64,000 bases of DNA from Glandiceps talaboti (lineage: Eukaryota > Hemichordata > Enteropneusta > Spengelidae), in contig NC_135570.1 in NCBI RefSeq assembly GCF_964340395.1, positions 17,424,822-17,488,821 on the forward strand. Direction: 5' to 3'. Below the pieces are notes generated by a model. It saw only the letters and a list, made by a program, of their open reading frames with translations. It ran no database searches and had not been told where the DNA came from. Shown here in pieces: positions 25,064 through 39,301 of the stretch (position 1 is its first letter; each line of letters opens with the position of its first letter). Position numbers and translations under genes: made by a program.

Positions 25064-25178
25064 CACAGGCACTCGAATCAATGTGTATGATTTAAAAAAA
25101 AAATGTACTATAGTGAATAAGAGTCTTATTCACTTTACATTTTCCCCCAAATCATACAGATTGATTCGAGTGCCTGTG
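25064..25178. repeat. 115-bp near-perfect palindrome downstream of the Penelope-like fragment
   Basis: Outer arms of 30 bp (25064-25093 and 25149-25178) pair with one mismatch. The centre, 25113-25133, is a perfect 10-bp-arm palindrome (GTGAATAAGA / TCTTATTCAC). CACCGAAAC lies outside both arms in the same orientation. Probably a terminal structure of the element. Confidence 0.7.
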
Positions 25179-25332
25179 CACCGAAACGTCGCTTATTAGT
25201 ATTTTACTTTGGGATTGGAAGTAAGGCCGACTTCGTACACTACTACCTGTTCATCAAGTCACTCATATATATATATAGTTTTTTAAAATAGAAAACCATG
25301 TCATATAATTACGTCATCTTAAATCTCAAAAC

Positions 25333-25504
<172 letters not shown>

Positions 25505-25529
25505 TTGGTAGTACTGGAACTCTTTCTTG

Positions 25530-25572
25530 GTTGTAACTCGGAGTTTCACGCATAGTGCGATCATCAGACAAC
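25530..25572 (-). ncRNA. Hammerhead-ribozyme-like motif, copy 1
   Basis: On the minus strand the order is stem I GTTGT, core CTGATGA, a stem II hairpin (CGC/GCG with a U-U closing pair), core GAA, stem III ACT-CCG-AGT, unpaired U, and stem I ACAAC. This is the topology of a type I hammerhead with a very short stem III, as reported for Penelope-like elements. The U-U pair where G10.1-C11.1 is normal may weaken it. It lies between two (TA)n arrays, 0.6 kb from a Penelope-like fragment. Confidence 0.55.
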
Positions 25573-25573
25573 G

Positions 25574-25577
<4 letters not shown>

Positions 25578-25640
<63 letters not shown>
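25578..25640. repeat. (TA)n array 2
   Basis: About 31 TA units directly beside the hammerhead-like motif. Confidence 0.97.
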
Positions 25641-25647
<7 letters not shown>

Positions 25648-26102
25648 ATATATTACGATCCAAAATATCGTATTTCGGAATTATGGGAATAAATTCTACA
25701 TTTTGGCATTGTAGACCATAGGTCACAGAAGAGACTTGCGATGACGACATTGGGTAAACAAGATGTTAGCTGAAGATCATGTGATGTACGAAAGGAGTAG
25801 TGTCAGCAAATTTAAGATGACGTAATTATATGACATGGTTTTCTATTTTAAGTGTTTATGTAAACTCCATTGTATTGGAATGATATATAAAGTAAGATAA
25901 TAATTAAAACATCCAGACTTCACTCAGGTAGGTGATTCCGGCAAGCCGATATCACTTATCATTCGTGACTAATTCCCAACTCTGGACCAAGTCGATCACA
26001 TACGAGAGTATGAAAGTGTGAGTGCTAGAGTGCAGTGACAGAATTATTGGTAGTCTTACCGTCCAACTCAAAACCTCGCAATATATATATATATATAGAT
26101 TC

Positions 26103-28590
<2,488 letters not shown>

Positions 28591-28598
28591 ATACTTAC

Positions 28599-28761
28599 CA
28601 GCTTTGCATGGATCTGCCATATCTTCAATGTATGTTGAATGAAATTCCGTGTACCCAACTACCTCATCAGATCCAGACTGTACAATTTCCACAGCACGGC
28701 TAGTACACTGTGTCGCTTGTGAAGCGAAGATTACAAACCCAAATAGTGCCGTGATAATCAT
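28599..28761 (-). CDS. BMP1: BMP1/tolloid metalloprotease, exon 1 (signal peptide and start of prodomain)
   Basis: First coding exon, 54 codons plus one base. The start ATG is at 28761-28759; an in-frame TGA lies 21 bases upstream, fixing the start. Residues 1-17 (MIITALFGFVIFASQAT) form a hydrophobic signal peptide, so the product is secreted. The exon ends YIEDMADPCKA plus G, then donor GTAAGT at 28598. Joined to exon 2 (3863), the G completes an Ala codon and gives [14 protein letters not shown], matching the BMP1/tolloid prodomain signature exactly across the junction. The intervening intron (3864-28598) is 24.7 kb and full of mobile elements. The mature protease is made only after furin cleavage at the RSRR in exon 2. 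Confidence 0.92.
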
Positions 28762-29965
28762 GATTCGGTTCTGTAAAGTTCACCAGCAGTGTGTGTCGCT
28801 GTAATGGCGATTACGAAAGAACTCAGAGATGATGGTTTAACGATCGACCGAGTCAAATTGACTTAATGGTCTCTGTCTTAGAAGCAATGCAGAAGAGGAG
28901 AGAAAGCCCGAGTCACAGTGAAATGCAGCGAGCATTCAGTGAATGGTGTTTATGTTTCACAACTTACAATCACAGTCGGTATTGAATAGGTGTCAGTTTC
29001 AAAGTGAATGAGCCAATCAGAGTTGAGTACGGTAATATTGGACTTGCCTCGAAACGCGATTGATTGTTCACGCTAGTGGTATCTATTGAGATAATGATAA
29101 GACAGTAACTGTTATTGTTTGTGTTCCTATTGTTCTCTCTGAACAGACAAAAAAATCAACGAACTTGAAAGGTTGCTTATATTGCCTTCATTTGTAAAGT
29201 GTAATGAATTACATTCAGAAATGACAGGTCTTGAAGTGTTAGTAATTTATTCACATATGGTACCAATAAATAAATATGTAGGAATGATAAGCAGTGCCGC
29301 CTCGTTAAACATTACTGTCTATTAAAACAATACATGTCGTGTTTAAATTTGTAGACCAGTGCAAGCCTACGCCAATGCATAATGTCAACTATAGATCCGG
29401 CTAACCGGGGTTGAATGCCTCGTTGACATTGAGTGCTACACATATTAGTTACAAAACCGATGTAAGACACACCATAGAACCATTTCATAGCGAATCTCCT
29501 GACCGAGAAATGGTCAATTCCGATGTTGGATGTCATCCAATAGATAAACAAAAACGTGGGAACAACCTTTAAAGAGGATATGATGTAAGTTCTTTTCAGA
29601 GAAAAAATAGGAAAAGAAAAACAAGTGTGTTTATGATTGGTTGATTTCCATTGCCATATGTTAAACGCAACTTTGATTAATTTAGTTTGACATTGGATGT
29701 GTTAAGACACAGCTGGAAATGTGAGCGGAGTAGATCGATTTATTATAGTCAATGCCAGCCTGCCAACCATGATATATACACGATAATACAGAAGGGTTGT
29801 GTTGTCAGCTCAAAGTCGACCGATGAATAATTAAAGGAGAGATACGACATCGATGCCGAGAGCGAACTCACCTAAAAGTTAATTAGAAAGTACATTGTGA
29901 TATAGTGGTGGCAACTCGTGCGTCATATACATTTCAACCAGTCTTTTTAGGGAAGTGTTAACTTC
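28762..29965 (-). promoter_or_regulatory. Upstream region of tolloid (5' UTR/promoter side)
   Basis: Lies immediately upstream of the tolloid start. On the gene's strand an ATTGG element (inverted CCAAT, at about 29010-29019) is visible roughly 250 bp before the ATG. No TATA box or transcription start can be placed with confidence, and no gene is seen in the remainder. Confidence 0.3.
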
Positions 29966-29969
29966 CAGG

Positions 29970-30076
29970 GGCCCCGGAGGATTTTCAGGGGGGGGGGGTT
30001 CATACATTTTTCTCAGGAAAAATTAGGGGGGGGGGCTAAACAAAAATCTCACAATTTCCTAGGGGGGGGGGGTCAT
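29970..30076. repeat. G-run cluster
   Basis: Three runs of about 10-11 G separated by ~30 bp. They resemble the G-rich inner ends of the Harbinger-like MITEs in this window; possibly a remnant terminus. Confidence 0.45.
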
Positions 30077-30640
30077 GGAAAAAAACATAAATCAACCTGC
30101 ACTTCCTGTTCTGCCACTTCTCAAAGTAACTTGTCCGCGAGGATGTGCAAGACTTGTTTCATCACAATCACTACCAGTGTTATCATCAGTACATGAATTT
30201 TCTGAGCTATCAGTATCACAATTGTCACTATCACTGACTAGAACACGCATTACAACCCATAACACCAAAGTAAAGCATTTTCTGTATGTACAGCAATCAT
30301 TTATATGGCATCCATATCTGTTTCATTTGTTAATTGACCACATTAGAAAGGCCACATGCTAGGCTTGTAAATAAACCAATCGAAACAGTATACTTTTACA
30401 CTTGATAGGAATGCTATAAATGAGTGTAGCACACAGAGGAAGTGTTTTACTTCAGTGTTACCCATTGTACAGAAGTGTCATGTTCAGTCTCAGAGTCACA
30501 ACTATCTGTTTCACTCATACCCATGATATTAGTTTTAATTTCATTTGCAGTCATTTTCCTAGATCTAAATTCTGGTGTTCCTACTATGTGAGTGGATATT
30601 ATGTCTAATTTTCTCTGGTTTGGTAATTTATGCTCATCAA
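30077..30640. other. Spacer, no gene seen
   Basis: Ser/Leu-rich open frame without recognisable domains. Treated as non-coding. Confidence 0.35.
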
Positions 30641-30645
30641 TATAT

Positions 30646-30838
30646 TAATCTAACTCTTTCGCTTTTAGTCAACCAGTCATAGTCATTATATTGTTTTCTT
30701 TCTTTTATGTTGCTCTTCCCGATGTTTGGATCTGATGGTTTTTACTCTCTCCAGATTTTTCAGATGATCAATGTAGTTTTTGACAACACTTATGCTGACA
30801 ATATATTTCTCTGCAAAAACAAGATATGAGCAATGAAC
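30646..30838. repeat. 193-bp direct repeat, copy 1, at the edge of the hairpin satellite
   Basis: TAATCTAACTCTTTCGCTTT ... is repeated nearly exactly at 33245-33437, and each copy runs straight into satellite units. It marks a block duplication of single-copy module plus array. Confidence 0.85.
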
Positions 30839-33567
30839 TATGACATTTAAGTGTTCCACGTAACACTATGACATTTAAGCCTTCCACTAATACTGTGACA
30901 TTTAAGTGTTCCACGTAACACTGACATTTAAGTGTTCCACGTAACACTATGACATTTAAGTGTACCACTAATATTATAACACTATGACATTTAAGTGTTC
31001 CACATAACATAACACTATAACATGAAAGTGTTCCACATAATATTATAAAACTATGACATTTAAGTGTTCCACATAATATTATAACACATGACCTTTAAGT
31101 GTTCCACGTGACACTATGACATTTAAGTGTTCCACTAATACTATGACATTTAAGTGTTCCACATGACATTTAAGTGTTACACATAACACTATGGCATTTA
31201 AGTGTTCCACATGACATTTAAGTAATCCACGTAACACTGGCATTTAAGTGTTTCACTTAACACTATGACATTTAAGTGTTCCACGTAACACTATGGCATT
31301 TAAGTGTTCCACATGACATTTATGTGTTCCACATAACACTATGACATTTAAGTGTTCCACTAATACTATGACATTTAAGTGTTCCACATAACACTGGCAT
31401 TAAATGTTTCACTTAACACTATGACATTTAAGTGTTCCACGTAACACTATGGCATTTAAGTGTTCCACTAATACTGTGACATTTAAGTGTTCCACGTAAC
31501 ACTATGACATTTAAGTGTACCACTAATATTATAACACTATGACATTTAAGTGTTCCACATAACATAACACTATGACATGAAAGTGTTCCACATATTATAA
31601 AACTAAGACATTTAAGTGTTCCACATAATATTATAACACATGACATTTAAGTGTTCCACGTGACACTATGACATTTAAGTGTTCCACTAATACTATGACA
31701 TTTAAGTGTTCCACATGACATTTAAGTGTTACACATAATACTATGACATTTAAGTGTTCCACATGACATTTAAGTGTTCCACGTAACACTGGCATTTAAG
31801 TGTTTCACTTAACACTATGACATTTAAGTGTTCCATGTAACACTATGGCATTTAAGTGTTCCACATGACATTTATGTGTTCCACATAACACTATGACATT
31901 TAAGTGTTCCACTAATACTATGACATTTAAGTGTTCCACGTAACACTATATGACATTTAAGTGTTCCACATAACACTGGCATTTAAGTGTTTCACTTAAC
32001 ACTATGGCATTTAAGTGTTCCACATAACACTATGGCATTTAAGTGTTCCACATGACATTTATGTGTTCCACATAACACTATGACATTGAAGTATTCCACA
32101 TAACACTATGACATTTATGTGTTCCACATAACACTATGACATTTAAGTGTTCCACATAACACTGACATTTATGTGTTCCACATAACACTATGACATTTAT
32201 GTGTTCCACATAACACTATGACATTTAAGTGTTCCACATAACACTATGGCATTTAAGTGTTCCACATGACATTTATGTGTTCCACATAACACTATGACAT
32301 TTAAGTGTTCCACTAATACTATGACATTTAAGTGTTCCACTAATACTATGACATTTAAGTGTTCCACTAATACTATGACATTTAAGTGTTCCACGTAACA
32401 CTATATGACATTTAAGTGTTCCACTAATACTATGACATTTAAGTGTTCCACTAATACTATGACATTTAAGTGTTCCACTAATACTATTACATTTAAATGT
32501 TCCATGTAACACTATGACATTTAAGTATTCACATGATGGGTATTTTTTGATCATGACTCAGTGTGGACTGCTTGACTGTCTTGCATCTACTTTATAAGAT
32601 CCCGGGTTAGCACTATCATAATTATAATTATTGACTACACAGGGTAAATATATTCCAAAAGGCAATGACATGACATTTAAGTGTTCCACGCAACACTATG
32701 ACATTTATGTGTTCCATGTAACACTATGACATTTAAGTGTTCCACATAACACTATGACATTTAAGTGTTCCACTAATACTCTGACATTTAAGTGTTCCAC
32801 GTAACACTATGACATTTAAGTGTTCAACATATTATAACACTATGACAAGTAAGTGTTCCACATAATACTATAACACTATGACATTTAAGTGTTCCACATA
32901 ATATTATAACACTTATGACATTTAAGTGTTCTATGTAACACTATGACATTTGAGTGTTCCACTAATACTATGACATTTAAGTGTTCCACGTGACATTTAA
33001 GTGTTCCATGTGATACTATGACATTTAAGTGTTCCACGTAACACTATGACATTTAAGTGTTCCACTAATACTATGACATTTAAGTGTTCCACATGACATT
33101 TAAGTGTTCCATGTGACACTATGACATTTAAGTGTTCCACATGACATTTAAGTGTTTCATGTAACACTATGACATTTAAGTGTTCCATGCAACACTATGA
33201 CATTTAAGTGTTCCACATAACACTGTGACATTTAAGTGTTCCACTAATCTAACTCTTTCGCTTTTAGTCAACCAGTCATAGTCATTATATTGTTTTCTTT
33301 CTTTTATGTTGCTCTTCCCGATGTTTGGATCTGATGGTTTTTACTCTCTCCAGATTTTTCAGATGATCAATGTAGTTTTTGACAACACTTATGCTGACAA
33401 TATATTTTTCTGCAAAAACGAGATATAGCAATGAACTATGATATTTAAGTGTTCCACGTAACACTATGACATTTAAGTGTTCCACTAATACTATGACATT
33501 TAAGTATTCCACATGACATTTAAGTGTTCCACACAACACTATGACATTTAAGTGTTCCACATGACAT
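30839..33567. repeat. AGTGTTCCAC satellite (27-30-bp units, hairpin-forming), main block
   Basis: About 90 units of the type TATGACATTTAAGTGTTCCA followed by CATAACAC, CGTAACAC or CTAATAC. In many units AGTGTT and AACACT are inverted and 6 nt apart. Longer internal repetition (~580 bp) is visible. It is interrupted by the second 193-bp module (33245-33437) and by a single-copy insert at about 32535-32670, which is an inverted piece of sequence found at 34700-34800. Repeat open frames (LNVIVL, LKCHS) are artefacts. Confidence 0.93.
33245..33437. repeat. 193-bp direct repeat, copy 2
   Basis: Second copy of 30646-30838, with only scattered substitutions, again followed by satellite units. Confidence 0.85.
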
Positions 33568-33570
33568 TTA

Positions 33571-34979
33571 GGGACCGGTCAGTTTCTTCAGCCGGGGGTG
33601 GGGGTTGGATTCTTAAATTGGGCCGACAAAAAGCTTGGAAATATTACCTCAAAGGTTATGAATAACCTAAACATTGCCTTAGTAGCTCAAGCAAAAAACT
33701 CCACATCTGCCAGGGGAAAACCCCAAGGACTTCCTCACCCCCAGAGGTCATGCATGCATTCAACCAACAATCAGATGCACCAACAACCTTTTTACTGTCA
33801 TAATGGTATTAAACTTTTCTTAAATATTTTCACCCTATTCTAATTTGAGATGATATTGTCTTTTCAAGATGTGAAATGTTTGCCAAGATAGTCTAAAATT
33901 GCCTTAATCTCCAAATCTCCCCTACCAATGATACTACCATTAGATGTGCTGACCTACATGTATATAATGATGCCATTTAACTTTTTAAGAACATATTTCA
34001 ACCTTTAGTGTAAGTTATAAAGAATAGTTTCTGATACTTGCTGTCTTGTAAAGCTTGGATTAAGTTATTGCTTGAAGGGTCTAAATAGCGTAAATATTGG
34101 CTATAAGAGTAAAAATGCTTCAGGGCTTCTAGAGGGAGACCCCCTCAGACCCCCGCATGAGGTGGACATATCCCAGTCTCAAGCTCTTCCTCTCTTACTG
34201 TCAAGATGCTATCAAAGTATATTTCAAAAGTATTTCAACCCTATGTAGTTGTTTTTTACATGTTGGTGTTGTCTTGTAAGGCTTGGAAATTATTGTCTGA
34301 AAGGGTCTGAATAGTCTCAAATTGACTTTTCAGGGAAAAAACCTCCAGGGCTTCTAGGGGGAGACCCCCTAGGACCCCCCCCCCCTAATGAGGTGTACAC
34401 ATCCCAGTCTCAAGATCTCTCCCCTACCTCTTATTGTCAAGATCCTATCAAACTATATTTCAAAAATATTTCAACCTTATGTAGTTGCTTTTTACATGTT
34501 GGTGCTGTCTTGTAAAACTTGGAAATGATTTTCTAAAAATGTCTAAATAGTCTCAAAATTGACTTTTCAGAGTTAAAAACCTCCTGGGCTTCTAGGGGGA
34601 GACCCCCTAGGACCCCCCATGACAGCTGTACATATTCCCTTCTCAAGCTTTCCCCCTACCTTTCACTATCAAGATGCTATTAAACTCCTTTTCAAATATA
34701 TTTACCCTGTGTAGTCAATAATTATAATTATGATAGATAAAGTAGACGCAAGACAGTCAAGCAGTCCACACTGAGTCACGATCAAAAAATACCTGTCACT
34801 CATGCGAATATCATATATGGGGGGGGGGGGGGTCATCATGTTTTAGAATTAAGTGATAGGGGGGTCAGCCTGTTTTGGGTTTTACAGATAGGGGGGGGGG
34901 GGGGGGGTCAGTGACTTTTTGTCGGCCCGATTTAAGAATCCACCCCCCCCCCCCCAGGCTGGAGAAACTGACCGGTCCC
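33571..34979. mobile_element. Harbinger-like MITE 2 (TTA target duplication, ~60-bp TIR)
   Basis: Left GGGACCGGTCAGTTTCTTCA ... and right ...GAGAAACTGACCGGTCCC are inverted for about 60 bp, including an inner block TCTTAAATTGGGCCGACAAA, with variable G/C runs. TTA flanks both ends (33568-33570, 34980-34982). The interior has a ~190-bp unit repeated three times ('gcttctagggggagaccccc'). It inserted into the AGTGTTCCAC satellite. No transposase is seen. Confidence 0.8.
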
Positions 34980-34982
34980 TTA

Positions 34983-35352
34983 CGAAACCTTCAAGTTCAC
35001 TTTTGCCCCAAAGTGCAATATAAGTGAAGCACTGATTGTGAAACAGCCAAGCATTTACATGACATGTTCTGTAACTAGTGTAGTAGCAAGGTAATACATG
35101 ACGTATATGTATATTTATAGTTATGCTTGAACTAAGTAATATTAAAGAATTCATGTATTAAAGAAACAGGGAGAAGAACAAATATTTACATGTACCACAT
35201 TTCAGACAAGGCTATATGCCATTGTAGAAAAAGGATTTTTTTCTTCCATCACAATCCAAAACACAATGACCCCCCTATCCACAATTTTGAAAACAGCATG
35301 ACCCCCCCTACTGCTAATTTCAAAAACAGGGTGACCCCCCCCCCCCCTACCA
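34983..35352. mobile_element. Truncated Harbinger-like fragment
   Basis: 'tacgaaaccttcaagttcac' through C-rich 'acagggtgaccccccc' matches 48231-48616 closely. There it ends in ACTGACCGGTCCC; here that end is lost and satellite follows directly. Confidence 0.65.
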
Positions 35353-35612
35353 ATGTTCCACGTAACACAGACATTTCAGTGTTCCACTAATACTATGACA
35401 TTTAAGTGTTCCACGTAACACTATGACATTTCAGTGTTCGAACCTCCACATAATGTTATGGCATTCAAGCATTCCACATAACACTATGATATTTAAGTTT
35501 TCCACATGATATTTAAGTGTTCCACATAACACTATGGTATTTATGTGTTCCACATAACACTATGGCATTTATGTGTTCCACATAACACTATGGCATTCAT
35601 TGTTCCACCTGG
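35353..35612. repeat. AGTGTTCCAC satellite, displaced block
   Basis: Same units as 30839-33567, more diverged; separated from the main array by the MITE insertions. Confidence 0.9.
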
Positions 35613-36530
35613 GTAGATTTATAATACACGTTATTGCACACCATTCCCATCACGCTATAAAGGGGGTCTGTTCAGTTCATCAACAGACATGTGAATGTCA
35701 GTCAGAAAACTGTTTACTGTGATGTCATATATTGGTAAGTATAATGATGTGTAGTGTTTATATATATAATCATGTGTTACACACACACACACATATATAC
35801 ATATGAATGTAAGTGTCTTGCTGGAGAGAACAGTGCTCGATGCAAATATTAGGAGCAGAGCATTATAGACTTAATTCAAAAGAATAAGGATATAATAAAA
35901 ATAAGTCGTTACTCAGAGTACGTTTCACGCTTCGAGCGATCTTCAGACAACACCATATATTGCATTGTTCTATCAAACAAGTTTATATAGACGTCTAGAA
36001 TTCCACGCTGTTATGGGAAAGTATGGCACGTTATTGGTGCCATAATTATGGATAACTTATTTGACTCACCTCGACAACTTATTTGGCTCCTCGATAACTT
36101 ATTTGAGTCGACATCATTTCTCAATCGTATTCACCTGCATATTCGTCATGTGTACATCTCACTCAAGTACTCTATCGCACGTTCTGCTGGTAGACCTAAT
36201 TTGAACACCCCAAGTCACTGGAGATATTTACCATGCCGAATAAGTTATCGAGCATCAGAAAAAGGAGTCGAGTCAAATGTGAAATGCATTATTCTTAGAA
36301 TATTTTTCAGTGGGCTAGAGGTACCGTTGTATCATGACCCGGAAATACATACAGATGGTATGCATACCACTCAGAAACCGTACGTTGCTGCTCGAGAGTA
36401 TCAAAACACTCACAATACAAGACACATTGTTATTATCCATATTTATATCAATAATCTGATATCGATCTGTGGAATATCCTAGAGGCATACAATCAATTTG
36501 TGTCAGGATGGATGAAAGAAGTATTTTACC
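35613..36530. other. Spacer with short repeats and an unassigned open frame
   Basis: Contains (AC)n/(TA)n tracts near 35760-35800, the second hammerhead-like motif, and a 'cgacaacttatttg(g)ctc' triplet repeat at 36050-36110. A 144-codon open frame (36048-36482) has no recognised domain and low plausibility. Confidence 0.35.
35905..35951 (-). ncRNA. Hammerhead-ribozyme-like motif, copy 2 (diverged)
   Basis: Minus strand: GTTGT, CTGAAGA (the core tolerates any base at position 7), CGC/GCG stem II, GAAAC, a stem III region with TACT/AGTA, then A and ACGAC, which pairs with GTTGT using one wobble. Compared with copy 1 it has four extra bases after GAA, so stem III register is doubtful. It is probably a relic of the same retroelement family. 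Confidence 0.42.
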
Positions 36531-36533
36531 TTA

Positions 36534-39298
36534 GGGAGTGATCAGTTTTTACGGCCGGGGGTGGGCCGGTGACTTTTTGTCCATGTTGTACTTAAAAATA
36601 GTGACCCCCTGCAATTCATTCACAAAACAATCCAACCCCCCCCCCCCCCCCCTCTGACAAATAAAAAAACACAATGACCCCCCCCCCCCCCTCCATCTGT
36701 TGACAGGAAACATTCTTTTTGATTTTGCAAAAGACACTCTATTCTCAAAGCATAATACCGCACACTGCATAGTTAATTTTACATGTTACATTTTCAGTAA
36801 TTTTAAGTGTATCTGGTAAATTGCTATCCCAAATCCATTGCTTCACATGTATAAAGTTCTTTAGATAGGAACCCTATGAGAAGTATGATTGTCTGTTCAT
36901 GGACATACAAAATATTCATGGTTTAGTAACCAAAAGTTCTAGGATATCTCTTAGATTGAGTGAACTATTAATATCTAATAGTTCAGCTAATTATCAAGTA
37001 CAGTATTATAAATGGAGTTAATATACTTGTAAACCCATGTCAATAACTGTCACACATAATGATATACTCGCATCATATAATGAATTGTTTACATCATATA
37101 AAGATATGTTCACATCATATAGTCAATATATTGTTTTCTTTAGACTTAACACAACTGTGGCTTTCCATACATGTACACATTTGCACTCCTCAAGGCACTT
37201 GTTTGTCCTGTTCATAATTGTTCAGTTTAATCATGGCACTGACTCAAAACTTCACCCTCCCCCATTCATTGACCATGCTGATAATTTTGAATGGTTTTGA
37301 ATAATGAAATGTGATAAATGTCATTGGTTTCAAAATAGAAATGAAAAAATGTCATAACAATGTTTTGTGTACTACAGCAGTTTCTAATCAAGATTACTAA
37401 TTCAATTCACTCACTACTGGCTATGTTGTCCAGTATATTGCTGGCAACATGATAGCCTTGAAAATAAATACACTTTAATACCAAGGAAATGTAACATTAT
37501 GATCTGCTGACAAAATTTTACTCTCAGTATACAGTCACTCAATGTGGATACTAGATATTCCAGACGAAATGTAAAATCTAATTTTTCTCATAACTTTGCA
37601 CCGTGTCAGTACTATAGAAGTTCTGGCTACAGTAAATAGCCTTTTACTAGATCATCATCAAACAAGTCTGTGTTTATAACTTTGTTTATCAGTCATTCAC
37701 ATAATATATATTCTCTGAGAATCCGATTAATATTGTGTTCACCTTGGAATATATTTCTTTCTTGGTAGTTTATGGTGTAAAACAATAGCAAGAGAAAAGG
37801 GGGTTTCGCATGTAGCCTGGTAACATGTATTAAACTTGGTGATGGTCACAGGTATCAGAGAAGAAGTGAAACACAAACACAGAAAAGTTATTTTTGATAA
37901 GACATGTAGTTCGTACTATAGCTATGCCAAGTAACAGTTCAATAGTTTGTACATGTATGATAAATCAACATATTTGGGGTGAGATCAGTAGGTAAAAAAA
38001 CTAATTCTTTTAGTAAGGCCTCAGAACACCTTCCTCACCCCTTCTAACTAAAATGGTAAAATTGTTGCAGACAGCACAATCAATTTCAAATCAGTATGTA
38101 GTATCATGTAGTGCTATGAATACAAAGCCAGTATGTAGTGAGGAAAAAATAGCTTTTTCATTGGCACAATAATGTATTTTAGGGCCATGCATAACACATT
38201 TTTTTCCCCATTTTTCAATTTGACATTTTTAGAAATGTTTGTGTTTGGGTACAAAACAGCTTTCATTATAAAGGACTTCCTCTCACTCCACTCCTCACTA
38301 AAAGAATTTAGTTTTTACCCTAAATTGAACTATTGATCTCAACCATAAATCAATTTGGAACTTCTAATGGAGATGATCATAGTTATCATACATTATATGT
38401 ACAAAAATGCATAGGAACTAGACTAACTATACACATGGACATTGAATATCCAATATCTAGACACAGGCTGGGTCAGGCACTTTCAGTCACAGTGTTTGCA
38501 ACATAAATTGGTTATGTTTGTACACAATTCAACATGTTCAGGTCAATGGAGGAACAGATTTTAGAGCCAGTAAATCTTAAGGTATTTCATTTCTTATGTG
38601 TTACATGTACAGCTACACATGCAAGTTTTTGTACCACAAGATTACACAATGCAACTCATGGCATGCAATAGCGAGAAGTTGATATTCTAACAAATAACTG
38701 TTGCTTAAAGATGGCCATGGTGCAGTGTTGTGACGCCATACCATATGTATTGGATGTATCAAGAGACAGAGTTTATGTTATATTTGAATGTACATTTATA
38801 GCTGTTTGTTTATTGTTTATTTTATGCACTTATATTTTTTTTGTTTAATAGCTTGCACAGCACCCACAAGCGGCAGCATAGCGGCTCAATGACTAGTACA
38901 CATGCGTGTCCTATACACTAAGCGATGTTTTTTTGGTGGTTTTACCCAAGGATGCATTGCGGTACAATGACTACGCATGCAAGTTCTACATGTATGTACG
39001 ATGTGCAATCTTCACACCAAGGGTATTATCTATGATATCATTGTGAGGCAGCCGCTCACAAATGAATCTACCCAGCTGTGTGAGCTTAGGGGCTTTGGCC
39101 TAGTTATGATATTAAATGTATGGACATTGAAGTACTGGAGCATGGCTCATGATTTTGTTTAGTTGGAAACAAGGTGACCCCCCCCCCTTTATTCGCCTCG
39201 TAAAAATGATGACCCCCCCCTTCTTTGAGTCCCAAATTGAGGTCCCCCCCCCCTCTGATTTACCGGCCCACCCCCGGCTGTAAAAACTGATCGCTCCC
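36534..39298. mobile_element. Harbinger-like element 3 (TTA target duplication)
   Basis: Left GGGAGTGATCAGTTTTTACG and right ...GTAAAAACTGATCGCTCCC are inverted. Both continue inward as GCCGGGGGTGGGCCGG and then G/C runs. TTA lies at 36531-36533 and 39299-39301. The 2.77-kb interior is AT-rich with no recognisable transposase, so it is non-autonomous. The TIR core (GATCAGTTTTTAC.GCCGGGGG) is clearly related to MITE 2. Confidence 0.8.
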
Positions 39299-39301
39299 TT
39301 A

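Noticed and set aside
25161-25195. A further hammerhead around CACCGAAACGTC
   Set aside because: A stem II-like hairpin and GAAAC are present, but the CUGANGA core reads TTGATTC, so two essential core bases are wrong.
30768-33560. Repeat open frames with LNVIVL/LKCHS in the hairpin satellite
   Set aside because: Translation of the satellite in whichever frame lacks stops. Not conserved between blocks.
36048-36482. 144-codon plus-strand ORF as a gene
   Set aside because: No recognisable domain; it lies beside retroelement-like sequence and contains a local tandem repeat. Not enough support.
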